Source: JBBQYA01 sp031412335
Lineage (GTDB): Bacteria > Bacteroidota > Bacteroidia > Sphingobacteriales > Sphingobacteriaceae
Length of the DNA stretch: 64,000 nucleotides
Direction of reading: 5' to 3'
Assembly: GCA_031412335.1 (NCBI GenBank)
Contig: JANOCT010000012.1
Span: 1-64,000, forward strand
Shown: one piece after another, positions 26,699-36,700 of the stretch
Numbering within the stretch: position 1 is the first letter of the stretch
How the letters are laid out: each line of letters begins with the position of its first letter
Position numbers and translations under genes: made by a program
Notes under the pieces: generated by a model
The model's database searches: none
Told to the model about the DNA's origin: nothing
What the model saw: only the letters and a program-made list of their open reading frames with translations

Positions 26699-29125
26699 AT
26701 GGCAGAGAAGGTTAATCGATTGCGGAAAGAACGGGAAGAAGCACCACAAGAATCGAGCAAAGCATCAGTAAAAAGCAATAAATTTAAGTTCAACATAAAT
26801 TTTGAGCATGGAAGAGTTCAAAAAATAATTGGTTTTATTTTTCTCTTAGCAGCCCTTGCATTGTTTGTTGCGTTTAATTCATTTTTACTTACTTGGCAAT
26901 CCGATCAAAGTGTTATAGCCAATGCTTCGTGGAAAATTTTATTTGATGCAGCTAATAATAAAGTAGAAAATTGGCTTGGCATTTTGGGTGCTATGCTTGC
27001 GCATCAATTCATTTTTTTATGGTTTGGTTTAGCCTCTTATCTTTTTATTGCCTTGTTTTTCATCATTGGTTATCGCCTAGTTTTTGATATTTCTTTGTAT
27101 CCAACCGCAAAAGCGATAGCGTACACCTTGTTTTTCGTTGTTTTTATTTCATTATGCTCTGGATTTTTATTCAGCCTAACCACAGAAACCTATCGAAATT
27201 TCGCTGGTGCTTATGGCCTTCGTTTAAATGATTGGTTGGTTTTAACGATTGGAAGAGTTGGAACTATAGGTGTTTTGGCTTTTTCATTCATCACTTGGAT
27301 GATTATTGCATTTAATACCAATTTTAATCGAAAACCAAAAACTGAATTAGAAAAAGAAATTGCTGTAATTGCGCCTCCTCCCACAGAAGTAGAAAATCTG
27401 GAAGAAGAGGTTATGTCGAGGCCGATTGAATTTGCCTTAAAAAATTCAAAAAATCAGAATTCTCTTGTTCCTGAATTTAAAATTGAAGAACCGATTGTTG
27501 AAAAACAGACGTCAACAGTTCATCAACCTGAATTAACTATTGCAGCTCCATTATTTAGTGAAGAATCGGAAAGCAGTTTGCTTGCCAAGTCCTTGGTAAA
27601 AGCGAAAGGGGAATATGATTCGAAATTAGATTTAGAAAGTTATCAATATCCATCGTTAGAATTATTAGATAATCATGGAAATGCTAAAATTTCTGTGAAT
27701 CCAGAGGAATTAGAAGCCAATAAAAATAAAATTGTTGAAACACTCGGCCATTATAATATTGAGATTGATAAAATAAAAGCTACGATAGGGCCAACTGTTA
27801 CCTTATATGAAATAATTCCAGCGGCTGGAGTACGTATTTCCAAAATTAAAAATCTGGAAGATGATATCGCTTTAAGTTTAGCTGCTTTGGGTATTAGGAT
27901 TATTGCACCAATTCCAGGAAAAGGAACGATCGGTATCGAAGTTCCGAATTTGAATCCTGAAATGGTAAGTATGAGATCTATTCTTTCTTCAGATAAATAT
28001 CAGCTGACAACTATGGATTTGCCTATTGCTTTGGGTAAAACAATTTCAAATGAAGTATTTATTGCAGATTTGTCTAAAATGCCCCATTTACTGATGGCAG
28101 GAGCAACTGGTCAGGGTAAATCGGTTGGAATTAATGCTTTGTTAGTTTCACTTTTATATAAAAAACATCCTTCTCAGATTAAGTTTGTGATGGTTGATCC
28201 TAAAAAAGTTGAGCTTACTTTATTCAAAAAAATTGAACGACATTTTTTGGCAAAATTGCCAAATGAAGCAGAAGCGATTATTACTGATACAAAAAAAGTA
28301 ATTAATACGCTTAATTCATTATGCATAGAAATGGATCAGCGGTATGATTTATTAAAAGATGCTCAGGTTAGAAATTTAAAAGAATATAATCAGAAATTCA
28401 ATTCAAGATTATTAAATCCAGAAAATGGTCATCGTTTTCTACCCTATATTGTGTTAGTTATAGATGAATTTGCCGATTTAATGATGACAGCAGGTAAAGA
28501 AATTGAAACGCCCATTGCTCGTTTAGCCCAATTGGCTCGTGCAATTGGAATTCATTTAGTAATTGCAACTCAACGCCCATCTGTAAACATCATAACGGGT
28601 ACTATAAAAGCTAACTTTCCTGCCAGATTAGCCTTCAGAGTAAGTTCTAAAATTGATTCCCGAACTATTTTGGATTCAGGTGGGGCGGATCAATTAATAG
28701 GGCGTGGAGATATGCTTCTTTCAACTGGAAATGAATTAATTAGATTGCAATGCGCATTTGTTGATACGCATGAAGTGGAGCGAATTACTGAATTTATTGG
28801 ATCGCAACGCGGATATGCAACTGCACATTTATTACCTGAATATGTAGATGAAAATGGAGAAGGGAGTGCTGCAAAAACCTTTGATATAAATGATAAAGAT
28901 GCACTATTTGAAGAAGCAGCAAGATTAATTGTAATGCATCAACAAGGTTCAACCTCATTAATCCAACGAAAACTAAAGCTTGGATACAATAGAGCAGGAA
29001 GAATTATCGATCAATTAGAAGCTTGTGGAATTGTTGGACCATTTGAAGGAAGCAAAGCCAGAGAAGTTTTATATCCAGATGAGTATTCATTGGAACAGTA
29101 TTTGAATACATTAAATAGTAACTAA
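26699..29125 (+). CDS. ftsK: DNA translocase FtsK
   Basis: The 808-residue protein has the FtsK layout. Four predicted N-terminal membrane helices lie in residues 40-200 (KIIGFIFLLAALALFVAFN and following). An acidic linker covers about 210-330, and a RecA-type motor covers about 350-730. A C-terminal gamma winged helix has STSLIQRKLKLGYNRAGRII. The Walker A motif is AGATGQGKSVGIN and Walker B is VLVIDEFADLM. It pumps DNA at the septum and positions the dif sites for XerCD. The linker is short compared with E. coli. Confidence 0.95.
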   Translation: MAEKVNRLRKEREEAPQESSKASVKSNKFKFNINFEHGRVQKIIGFIFLLAALALFVAFNSFLLTWQSDQSVIANASWKILFDAANNKVENWLGILGAMLAHQFIFLWFGLASYLFIALFFIIGYRLVFDISLYPTAKAIAYTLFFVVFISLCSGFLFSLTTETYRNFAGAYGLRLNDWLVLTIGRVGTIGVLAFSFITWMIIAFNTNFNRKPKTELEKEIAVIAPPPTEVENLEEEVMSRPIEFALKNSKNQNSLVPEFKIEEPIVEKQTSTVHQPELTIAAPLFSEESESSLLAKSLVKAKGEYDSKLDLESYQYPSLELLDNHGNAKISVNPEELEANKNKIVETLGHYNIEIDKIKATIGPTVTLYEIIPAAGVRISKIKNLEDDIALSLAALGIRIIAPIPGKGTIGIEVPNLNPEMVSMRSILSSDKYQLTTMDLPIALGKTISNEVFIADLSKMPHLLMAGATGQGKSVGINALLVSLLYKKHPSQIKFVMVDPKKVELTLFKKIERHFLAKLPNEAEAIITDTKKVINTLNSLCIEMDQRYDLLKDAQVRNLKEYNQKFNSRLLNPENGHRFLPYIVLVIDEFADLMMTAGKEIETPIARLAQLARAIGIHLVIATQRPSVNIITGTIKANFPARLAFRVSSKIDSRTILDSGGADQLIGRGDMLLSTGNELIRLQCAFVDTHEVERITEFIGSQRGYATAHLLPEYVDENGEGSAAKTFDINDKDALFEEAARLIVMHQQGSTSLIQRKLKLGYNRAGRIIDQLEACGIVGPFEGSKAREVLYPDEYSLEQYLNTLNSN

Positions 29126-29170
29126 ACAAAACTGTTACTCATTCTTTCTGTTTCTGATTTAAGCTTTTAC

Positions 29171-29178
29171 TACTTTTG
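29171..29178 (+). promoter_or_regulatory. Putative -7 box for lolA
   Basis: TACTTTTG fits TAnnTTTG and lies 33 bases before the lolA ATG. A CTG at 29148-29150 is a near match for the -33 TTG, at a spacing of 20. Confidence 0.45.
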
Positions 29179-29211
29179 TCTTTTATTAGAAGAATTCCTT
29201 AAAATAAAATA

Positions 29212-29862
29212 ATGAAAAAAATATTCTCAATCGCTCTTCTAGTTTTTTGTTCTGCAACTTTTTTATTTGCTCAGAATGATAAAAAGGCCAAACAAATATT
29301 AACTCAGGTGAGTGCCAAATATAAATCGTTGAACTCTCTAAAAGCAGATTTCTCTTATACGATTGAGAGTGAGAAAGATAAAATAAACGAAACTCAAAAT
29401 GGGGTTGTTTTTTTAATGTCAAAATACAATAAATACCGTATCAACATTGCTGGGCAGGAAATTATTAGTGACGGAAAAAACTCATGGACGTATTTAAAGC
29501 AAGCTAACGAAGTTCAAATAAATCCATTGGAGACTGGAGATGATATCATGAATCCTTCTCAAATTTTCACGATGTATGAGAAAGGATTTGATTATTTATT
29601 TGTTGAAGAAAAAGTGAATAACAAACGTAAAACTGAAATTATTGACCTTTCTCCAATTGATAAAAAGAAAAAATTCTTTAAAATCAGATTGACCATTGAT
29701 AAAGAAACAAAGCAATTAAGCCAAATGAAAATTTTTGATAAAAATGGGAATAAATACACCTATACGATCAAAAATTTCACTCCTAATCCAGTACTCGAAA
29801 ATACCTTCTTTACATTCGAAGCCAAGAAATATCCAGGTGTAGAAGTAATTGATTTACGTTAA
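29212..29862 (+). CDS. lolA: LolA-like outer-membrane lipoprotein carrier
   Basis: The 216-residue periplasmic protein has a signal peptide (MKKIFSIALLVFCSATFLFA) followed by a LolA half-barrel. Typical elements are KYKSLNSLKADFSYTI, the ISDGKNSWTYLKQANEV segment and MKIFDKNGNKYTYTI. LolA carries lipoproteins from the inner-membrane LolCDE complex to the outer membrane. A Bacteroidetes LolA-family protein may also serve other outer-membrane cargo. It has its own promoter-like box and a strong terminator. No lolB is nearby, which is usual outside proteobacteria. Confidence 0.85.
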   Translation: MKKIFSIALLVFCSATFLFAQNDKKAKQILTQVSAKYKSLNSLKADFSYTIESEKDKINETQNGVVFLMSKYNKYRINIAGQEIISDGKNSWTYLKQANEVQINPLETGDDIMNPSQIFTMYEKGFDYLFVEEKVNNKRKTEIIDLSPIDKKKKFFKIRLTIDKETKQLSQMKIFDKNGNKYTYTIKNFTPNPVLENTFFTFEAKKYPGVEVIDLR

Positions 29863-29880
29863 TCGAAAAGTATTTTTATA

Positions 29881-29910
29881 AAAAAAGCTACCAAACGGTG
29901 GCTTTTTTTA
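29881..29910 (+). terminator. Rho-independent terminator after lolA
   Basis: GCTACC (29887-29892), loop AAAC and GGTGGC (29897-29902) make a 6-bp stem with one G-T pair. Flanking A6 and T7 extend it. It lies 18 bases after the stop codon. Confidence 0.85.
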
Positions 29911-29932
29911 TTGATATCCTTATTATTGTATT

Positions 29933-30202
29933 ATGAAACCAACTACCGGTTCGCTGGATAAGCTTGAATTGTTATTTTTAGAACAAGGATATAAAGTTCG
30001 CTACGAAAAAGGTAATTTTCGTTCAAATTCGTGCAAAATTCAGTCAAAAAATGTAATTGTTGTCAATAAATTTTCGACTACTGAGAATAAAATAACGGCA
30101 TTATTAGAAGTTATGCAAAAAGTATTAATTGATGAATCCTTATTTTCTGATAAGTTGAGAAGTTTTTATCATTCTCTTTCTCAAACCGCTATAAAATTGT
30201 GA
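29933..30202 (+). CDS. Small conserved protein of unknown function
   Basis: The 89-residue basic protein reads LELLFLEQGYKVRYEKGNFR, then VIVVNKFSTTENKITALLEV, which looks like a compact alpha/beta fold. I recall proteins of this appearance in Bacteroidetes genomes but no function. Its stop codon overlaps the start of the MBL gene (GTGA), so the two are translated together. It starts 22 bases after the lolA terminator. Confidence 0.6.
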   Translation: MKPTTGSLDKLELLFLEQGYKVRYEKGNFRSNSCKIQSKNVIVVNKFSTTENKITALLEVMQKVLIDESLFSDKLRSFYHSLSQTAIKL

Positions 30203-30960
30203 AAATCACTTTTTTAGGTACTGGTACTTCACAAGGTGTTCCAGTTATAACGTGTTCGTGTAAAGTTTGTACATCAATCAATAAAAAAGATACTAGGCTT
30301 AGAACCTCTATACTTATACAATCTGCTGAAGCAACTATTGTTGTAGATACTGGTCCTGATTTTAGATATCAAATGTTAAGAGCGAATGTTAAAACCCTGT
30401 CGGCAGTTATTTACACACACGAACATAAAGATCATACAGCAGGCTTAGATGATATTCGAGCTTTCAATTATTCAGAAAAAAGAGAAACAGCACTTTATGC
30501 CCATCCAAGAGTTCAGGAAGCAATTCGTAGAGAATTTGCCTATATATTTTCAGAAATAAAATATCCAGGTATTCCCAAAGTTAAATTTGTAGATATCGGA
30601 GATAAAGAATTTCAGGTTGCAGATCTAAGTATTCAGCCAATAGAAGTAATGCACTATCATTTGCCAGTTTTAGGTTTTCGTATCAATGATTTTGTTTATA
30701 TAACTGACGCAAAAACAATATCTGAATCGGAAATGGACAAAATAAGAAACTGTAAAGTTTTAGTATTAAATGCTTTGCAAAGAGATCCGCACATTTCTCA
30801 CTTTACATTAGAAGAAGCCTTAGCAATGATTAAAATCCTAAATCCAGAGATAGCTTATTTGACTCACATAAGCCATAGGTTAGGAACCCATGATGATGTA
30901 ACTGCAGAATTACCTAACAATGTTTTTCTTGCTTTCGATGGTCTTGAATTAGATTTATAA
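30199..30960 (+). CDS. MBL-fold metallohydrolase (PhnP-like)
   Basis: The 253-residue protein starts with GTG, overlapping the previous gene by four bases. It carries the metallo-beta-lactamase zinc motif THEHKDHTAGLDD (HxHxDH). The segments MKITFLGTGTSQGVPVITC, VVDTGPDFRYQ and HISHRLGTHDD supply the rest of the fold. Two cysteines near the N-terminus (TCSCKVC) resemble the extra metal site of PhnP. Family members hydrolyse cyclic phosphates or other phosphodiesters. No phn operon is here, so substrate is open. The protein is probably cytoplasmic. Confidence 0.8.
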   Translation: MKITFLGTGTSQGVPVITCSCKVCTSINKKDTRLRTSILIQSAEATIVVDTGPDFRYQMLRANVKTLSAVIYTHEHKDHTAGLDDIRAFNYSEKRETALYAHPRVQEAIRREFAYIFSEIKYPGIPKVKFVDIGDKEFQVADLSIQPIEVMHYHLPVLGFRINDFVYITDAKTISESEMDKIRNCKVLVLNALQRDPHISHFTLEEALAMIKILNPEIAYLTHISHRLGTHDDVTAELPNNVFLAFDGLELDL

Positions 30961-31028
30961 ATTCTTTTATCGTTTTTTAATACAATCGAATTAGTAATAA
31001 ATCACGTTAAGTTTAAAATTAATAAAAG

Positions 31029-31108
31029 TGCCCGGGAGGAGATTCGAACTCCCACGATTTCTCGCCACCCCCTCAAGGTGGTGCGTCTGCCAATTTCGCC
31101 ACCCGGGC
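31029..31108 (-). tRNA. tRNA-Leu (anticodon GAG)
   Basis: The 80-base minus-strand sequence folds with acceptor GCCCGGG/CCCGGGC and discriminator A. The D-arm is GGCGAAATTGGCAGACGC. The anticodon arm CCACC-TTGAGGG-GGTGG gives anticodon GAG, which reads CUU/CUC leucine codons. The long variable region characteristic of tRNA-Leu and a T-arm with GTTCGAATC are also present. CCA is not encoded. Confidence 0.93.
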
Positions 31109-31162
31109 AGACATATTAATTTTTTAAGAGGCAAATATATATTTTTTAATAGTTCTTTGGAC

Positions 31163-32287
31163 TTAGATAGACTCTAGAGCAAGTTTTAAATCCTCTATTA
31201 AATCATCTGCATGTTCAAGACCGACCGAAATTCTAACCAAATTTAATGGCGTTTTAGTACCTGCAGGTTCTACCGATGCCCTATGTTCAATTAAACTTTC
31301 TACTCCTCCCAAACTAGTAGCTTGAGCGAATAATTTGCATCCAGCTGCTAATTTCCTAGCTGCTTTTTCTCCTTTTTTTAATGTTATTGACAACATTCCT
31401 CCAAATTCTGTCATTTGTTTTTTTGCCAATTCGTAATTTAAATGACTTGGTAAGCCAGGATAAAAAACGGTTTCTATTTCAGGATGGTTATTTAGAAAGG
31501 TTGCTATTAGTAATGCATTTTGGCTATGGCCTTTCATTCGATATGAAAGAGTTTTAATGCCACGTAAAGTCAAAAAACAATCGAAAGGAGAAGGAACAGC
31601 ACCGCCTAATTGTTGAACTTCTCTAGCTTTTTCATACGTTGTATTTGCAGTCTTAAAAACTAAAACTCCACCAGTTACATCGCTATGACCACCTAAATAT
31701 TTAGTTGATGAATGCATAACTATATCAGCACCCATATTTAACGGCTGTTGTAAAATAGGGGTTGCAAATGTATTATCACATACACTTATGATTTGATGTT
31801 CATGACAAATTTTTAGTAATTGATCAAAATCATAAATATTTAATTTTGGATTTGAGGGTGATTCTATCCACATTAGTTTGGTGTTTCCTTTGATTTCAGA
31901 AAGTAGAAGTGGAATATTATTCATATTTATAGCGGAATATTCAAGATTCCATCCTGAAAAAACCTTTAAAAATAATTGACTCACACCATGGTAAACATCA
32001 TCTGGAATAATAACATGATCTCCAGGTTTTAATGTTTGAAGGATTGCCGAACAAGCTGCCATTCCACTTGAAAATGCAATGGCTTTCTCTCCATTTTCTA
32101 GTGCAGCAATGCAAATTTCTAATTGTTCTCTGTTTGGATTGTTTGCTCTGGAATAACCATAACCACTTGGATAATCTCCATTTTCATCTCTGAAAAATGT
32201 GGTGGATAGATCTATCGGTTGAATTACTGAACCGAAATTTTTAATTCCTTTATTTGCTGCATGTATGGCAACTGTTTCAATTTTCAT
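31163..32287 (-). CDS. Cys/Met metabolism PLP enzyme (cystathionine gamma-synthase or lyase family)
   Basis: The 374-residue PLP enzyme has the signature of the family. SGMAACSAIL binds the cofactor phosphate, VCDNTFATP provides the aspartate, and MHSSTKYLGGHSDVTGG carries the cofactor lysine. SLGGVESLIEHRAS is the conserved C-terminal substrate region. Members include cystathionine gamma-synthase, cystathionine beta- and gamma-lyase and methionine gamma-lyase, and I cannot separate them here. It is 9 bp behind a response regulator, which may be chance rather than function. No other met gene is in the window. Confidence 0.8.
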   Translation of the reverse strand: MKIETVAIHAANKGIKNFGSVIQPIDLSTTFFRDENGDYPSGYGYSRANNPNREQLEICIAALENGEKAIAFSSGMAACSAILQTLKPGDHVIIPDDVYHGVSQLFLKVFSGWNLEYSAINMNNIPLLLSEIKGNTKLMWIESPSNPKLNIYDFDQLLKICHEHQIISVCDNTFATPILQQPLNMGADIVMHSSTKYLGGHSDVTGGVLVFKTANTTYEKAREVQQLGGAVPSPFDCFLTLRGIKTLSYRMKGHSQNALLIATFLNNHPEIETVFYPGLPSHLNYELAKKQMTEFGGMLSITLKKGEKAARKLAAGCKLFAQATSLGGVESLIEHRASVEPAGTKTPLNLVRISVGLEHADDLIEDLKLALESI

Positions 32288-32296
32288 TCGCTAAAA

Positions 32297-32689
32297 TTAC
32301 GAATGCAAATCTAATTCAGTAAGTGCAATATTAGTTAATGGCTTGCTTATTAACTTTGATACGTTTTTATTGCTGTTTATTAGTCGTAAATCTTCTGGGT
32401 CAACTGTAGAAGAAACCATAAATATTTTGCAATTTTTACGTAGATTTTCATCTAATAACTCATATTCACTCAGAAATTGGAAACCATCCATTTCAGGCAT
32501 CTTTACATCAACAAAAATAATTTGAGGAAATTGGGTATAAGTTTTAAGATAATCTAATGCAACAATGGCTGATTCAAATACTTGAATTTCTTCAGCAAAT
32601 TTATTATTCAATAATATTTTACGATTAATGAGGTTGTCGATTTCATTATCGTCTATTATCATCACCAATTTTAATCTTGGTTCATTCAT
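32297..32689 (-). CDS. Single-domain response regulator
   Basis: The 130-residue protein is a lone CheY-type receiver without output domain. The acidic pocket is Asp13/Asp14 in IIDDNEIDN, the phosphoacceptor is Asp61 in FVDVKMPEMDG, and Ser93/94 and Lys116 (SKPLT) complete the switch. It belongs to a local paralogous family that shares the phrase IDDNxIDNLIN. It is the last of the series below the big kinase, 9 bp before the PLP enzyme and 144 bp after the previous regulator. Confidence 0.85.
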   Translation of the reverse strand: MNEPRLKLVMIIDDNEIDNLINRKILLNNKFAEEIQVFESAIVALDYLKTYTQFPQIIFVDVKMPEMDGFQFLSEYELLDENLRKNCKIFMVSSTVDPEDLRLINSNKNVSKLISKPLTNIALTELDLHS

Positions 32690-32833
32690 ACATCACAGTT
32701 TTACTCTTTAAAAAGAATATTTCATCAAAGTTGAGAAAACTCGTGAAATAGAAATGCAAGATATGATTTAAAATTTTGGTAATAATGGTCATTGTTACTT
32801 CAACAAAATGGAAAAATTCCAATTACATAAAAT

Positions 32834-33235
32834 CTAGTCAATCCGCTGATCGAGTTCCAGCAAATGTTGATTGGAAAGAGGTTTACCCAAAAACTTATCT
32901 ACATACTTACTTTCACGGACTTTGGTCTGATCTTTTGGATCAAGAGATGATGAAAGCATAAATATTTTAGGATGATTTGTTGCAGTTGAATCTAATTTTG
33001 CAAATTCATCTAAAAATTGAAATCCATCAATTTCCGGCATTCTGATGTCTAAGAAAATCACATCTGGTGTGTTTTCCGGCGATTCATTTTTTAAATAATT
33101 CAAAGCGACTTCTGCGGAGCCTGCGACAACTATTTTTTCGGCAAAGAGGTTGTTTTCAAGAATTTTTTTATTGATAAGATTGTCGATTTGATTGTCGTCA
33201 ATCAAAAGAGCAGACTTAAATTTGAACGAATTCAT
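32834..33235 (-). CDS. Single-domain response regulator
   Basis: The 133-residue receiver has Asp13/Asp14 (LIDDNQIDN), phosphoacceptor Asp63 in FLDIRMPEIDG, serines in MLSSSLDP and Lys118 in LGKPLS. It lacks an output domain. It is a close paralogue of the neighbouring receivers and presumably exchanges phosphate with a histidine kinase, perhaps the one at 33767-37486. Such lone receivers can also act by binding a partner protein. Confidence 0.85.
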   Translation of the reverse strand: MNSFKFKSALLIDDNQIDNLINKKILENNLFAEKIVVAGSAEVALNYLKNESPENTPDVIFLDIRMPEIDGFQFLDEFAKLDSTATNHPKIFMLSSSLDPKDQTKVRESKYVDKFLGKPLSNQHLLELDQRID

Positions 33236-33375
33236 GGTCGAGAGAGTAAACGTAAAATCTAATAATACAAAAAATCTAAGATAGTGTAATTATAAAAAAA
33301 ATAGGTATAAATTTTATTTTTTTATTTACAAAACTTTCTTCTTCTGTTTCTTAATCAATAATCGTATTCCAAATA

Positions 33376-33777
33376 TTATGCGTTGAACTGCAAATTTGAT
33401 AGAATATTATTGCTTAATGGCTTATTTAGCAAACTTTTTACGGTCAAATTTTCATTTGCTCTTTTTGTATCATATGGATCCATAGATGAAGAAAGCATTA
33501 AAACCTGACATTTTTCACTGATATTTTCAATCAGTTTTTCAAACTCTTCTAGAAATTCAAAACCATCCATTTCAGGCATTTTTATGTCAAGAAATATTAC
33601 ATCTGGTAGATCTTCAAAATCAGCTACAGATTGTTGCAGATGGATTAGAGCAAGTCTTGCCGAGTCGAAAACTTCTATATCTTGTGCAAATTGGTTGTTT
33701 TGAAGTATTTTTTTATTAATGAGATTGTCAATTCTGTTATCATCGATGAGGAGCGTTTTTTTAAATTTAAATTGCAT
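33376..33777 (-). CDS. Single-domain response regulator, overlapping the kinase gene
   Basis: The 133-residue receiver has Asp12/Asp13 (LIDDNRIDN), phosphoacceptor Asp64 in FLDIKMPEMDG and Lys119 in LNKPLS. Its first 11 bases overlap the 3' end of the kinase gene, so the pair is translationally coupled. Among the four receivers it is the best candidate for the kinase's direct partner. Confidence 0.88.
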   Translation of the reverse strand: MQFKFKKTLLIDDNRIDNLINKKILQNNQFAQDIEVFDSARLALIHLQQSVADFEDLPDVIFLDIKMPEMDGFEFLEEFEKLIENISEKCQVLMLSSSMDPYDTKRANENLTVKSLLNKPLSNNILSNLQFNA

Positions 33778-36700
33778 TTTGGTTTATTAGGTTAGGAAGC
33801 TGTATGTAGAAGGTTGTCCCTTTATTTAATTCACTTTTAACTGATATTTTACCTTTAAGTTTTGTAACTGATTCTTTAACAATATATAATCCCAAACCAG
33901 AACCGGATGAATTCTGTGAGGCACGATAAAACATTTCAAATATTTTTTCTAAATGGATAGGATTAATACCTTGACCATTATCTGATATTTCAATAAAAAC
34001 CTTATCTTCTAGTACTGTAGCGGAAAACTCAATAAATGGAAAAGTTTCACTTCGGTTATGATACCGCACTGCATTGGAAATGATATTTGATAGAATTACT
34101 CTTAAACGACCAATATCTGAAAAAAATTTCGATTTCTCGTCTAGTTTAATCCGTATGTCTATTTTTTCAGCCCCTTCAATGTATTTTAAATTTTCAACAG
34201 TTTCACCTATTAATGCCCGTAAATTAATTTCCTCACTTTGAATCTGAAGCCTTGAATTTTTCGAATAATTAATAATATCTTGAATAAAACGATCTAATTT
34301 GTGAACGCTTTGCGACATTTTATCAAGATACAGTTGCTGTTGTTCTGGTTCAGATTCAATTTTTGCTAATCCTATTAAACCTAAAACTGAAGTTAATGGT
34401 GCACGCAAATCGTGTGATGTGCTATAAACAAATTGATCTAATTCTTGATTTGTTTTCATCAATTCTTCATTTTGATGTTTCAACAATTCTTCAGCATATA
34501 TTTTCTCAGTAATGTCTTTTGCTATTCCATAAATTCCTACAACTTTATCATCTAATAAAATTGGAATTTTAGTGATAATAAGTTTTGTAATATCACCATT
34601 TGCGGATTTGATATCGCATTGAAAGGAAGAGTTTGTACCTTTCAATGTATTGTCAAGATGTTCTTGAAATTCTGAAATATCAGTATTAGCTAATAAGCCT
34701 TTGAACTTTAATTTTTTAAGTTGTTCAAAATCAAAACCTGTTATTTGCTCAAACTTCTCATTTACTGATGTGAAATTACCATCATTATCTATTGAATAAA
34801 CACCATCAGGATTATTATCAACCAAAGACTTATACTTTTGCTCGCTTTGTATCAGTTGGCCTTCTGCAATTTTTTTATCGGTAATATCTTCTATAGTACC
34901 TACGTGGCCAAATAAATCACCTTGATCCGAAAAAAGAGGAGATGTAGTTGCCTTTACCCATCTTATTGTACCATCTGGACGCAGAAAACGATAACTGCCT
35001 GGCAAAGCCCAACCTTTTCTTGCATATTCTACCCATTCATTGGTAAGCTTTATTTTGTCTTCTGGTAATAAATTTTTACGCCATCCATCACCAATTGCTT
35101 GCTCAGCCGAAACTCCTGCAATTCTTTGCATTCTGTTATTGCTCCAAGTGCAATTACCTTCTGTATCTGTAATAAATATGCCTACAGGATAAAACGCGCT
35201 CAACGATCTAAATTTCTCTTCGCTCGCTTTCAAGGCATTTTCAGAAACTCTGCGATCTGTAATATCAAATGCAAAACCTACTAATCCTAAACTTTCTTCT
35301 TCTCTGAACACGAAATGCTCATAAAACCATTTTCCATTATTCATATCTCCAGAAACAATTAAATGCTCGTAGTCGGTATGCAAGGCATTCATTATTTTTG
35401 GAGCAAATTGTGGATAGGTATCATAAATACTTAAACCTACAAGCTCATTATCGGCTAAACCTAGTCGTTTTAATCCCAAGCCAGATGACTCAGTATAGTT
35501 TCCTTCAAAATCAAGTCTGTAAACTGCAACAGGTATATTTTGTAAAATCCCATTCAGTAAAATACTTTTTCTGCGTAGTTCGTTTTCAGATAATTTTTTT
35601 GCTGTTACATCACGAATTATAGTGTTTGCAATTTCATTCCCTTCTTTATCCATGAAAAGTGCAGTAGAAACATCTGCTTGGAATTTAGTTCCATCTTTTC
35701 TAACACAAGTTAGTTCTCCTTTAAATTTTCCGTTTTTTACCCGTTCATCCAATGCTTCTTTTAGCTTAGGATCGGTAGTATCCATAATATCATTTCTTCC
35801 GGATTTTAGCATTTCTGCTTCAGATCTACCAAAAAGTAAGCAAGCTTCTGAATTAGTTGCTAAAATTTTACCATCACGCGTTGTGATAATAATTCCATCA
35901 TTGGTGTTTTCAAAAAATGATTGGTAACGACTTTGGATTTCTGCTAATACTTCTTCTGCATGTTTTCTGTCTGTAATATCAACCATTGACCCGAATCTTT
36001 CAAAAACATTTGAAGCAGTTTCAATCGTATTTACATTTTCTCTTATCCAAATGGTATTTCCTGTCTTTGATATCATTCGATAATCGCAGGTGTATGATTT
36101 TTCCTGATTTTCACTTTTTAATGAAAATACATACTCACGATCTTCTGGATGTACATGTTCTATCCAAAAAGATGGGTCTGTAAGCCATTCTTGAATTGGA
36201 AAACCTAATAATTCTTCAGCATATTGATTGACAGCTGTATATTGATAAGTTTGAGCGTTACTTCTCCAGATAATGGTTTTAACTCCATTTAATATTTGCT
36301 GAACTGCATCAGCTTTACTTAAATCTTCTTTTGTTTCTAATGATTTTAAATCAGCTAAAATAGATCTTGTTGTGAACAACATTTCTATAAACTGACCATG
36401 TTCTGCTGCTCTTAATGTTTTACCAATTGTTTCAACCAGAAGATATGAACCATCTTTTTTTCTTATTCTGTAGTTTATTCGATGACTTTCGGGAGTTGTA
36501 AGTATTTGCTGATGAACTTTTGAAAAAGTTTCTAAATCTTCTTTATGCAAAAATTCATATGCTGAATGCCCAATTAATTCTTCAGGATGATAACCTAGTA
36601 ATACACGGCAGGCGGCAGAAATATAAGTTATAATTCCCTCAGAAGTATGAGTTGAAAAAATATCATCTGAGTTTTCTGCAAATGATTTAAAGCGGGCTTC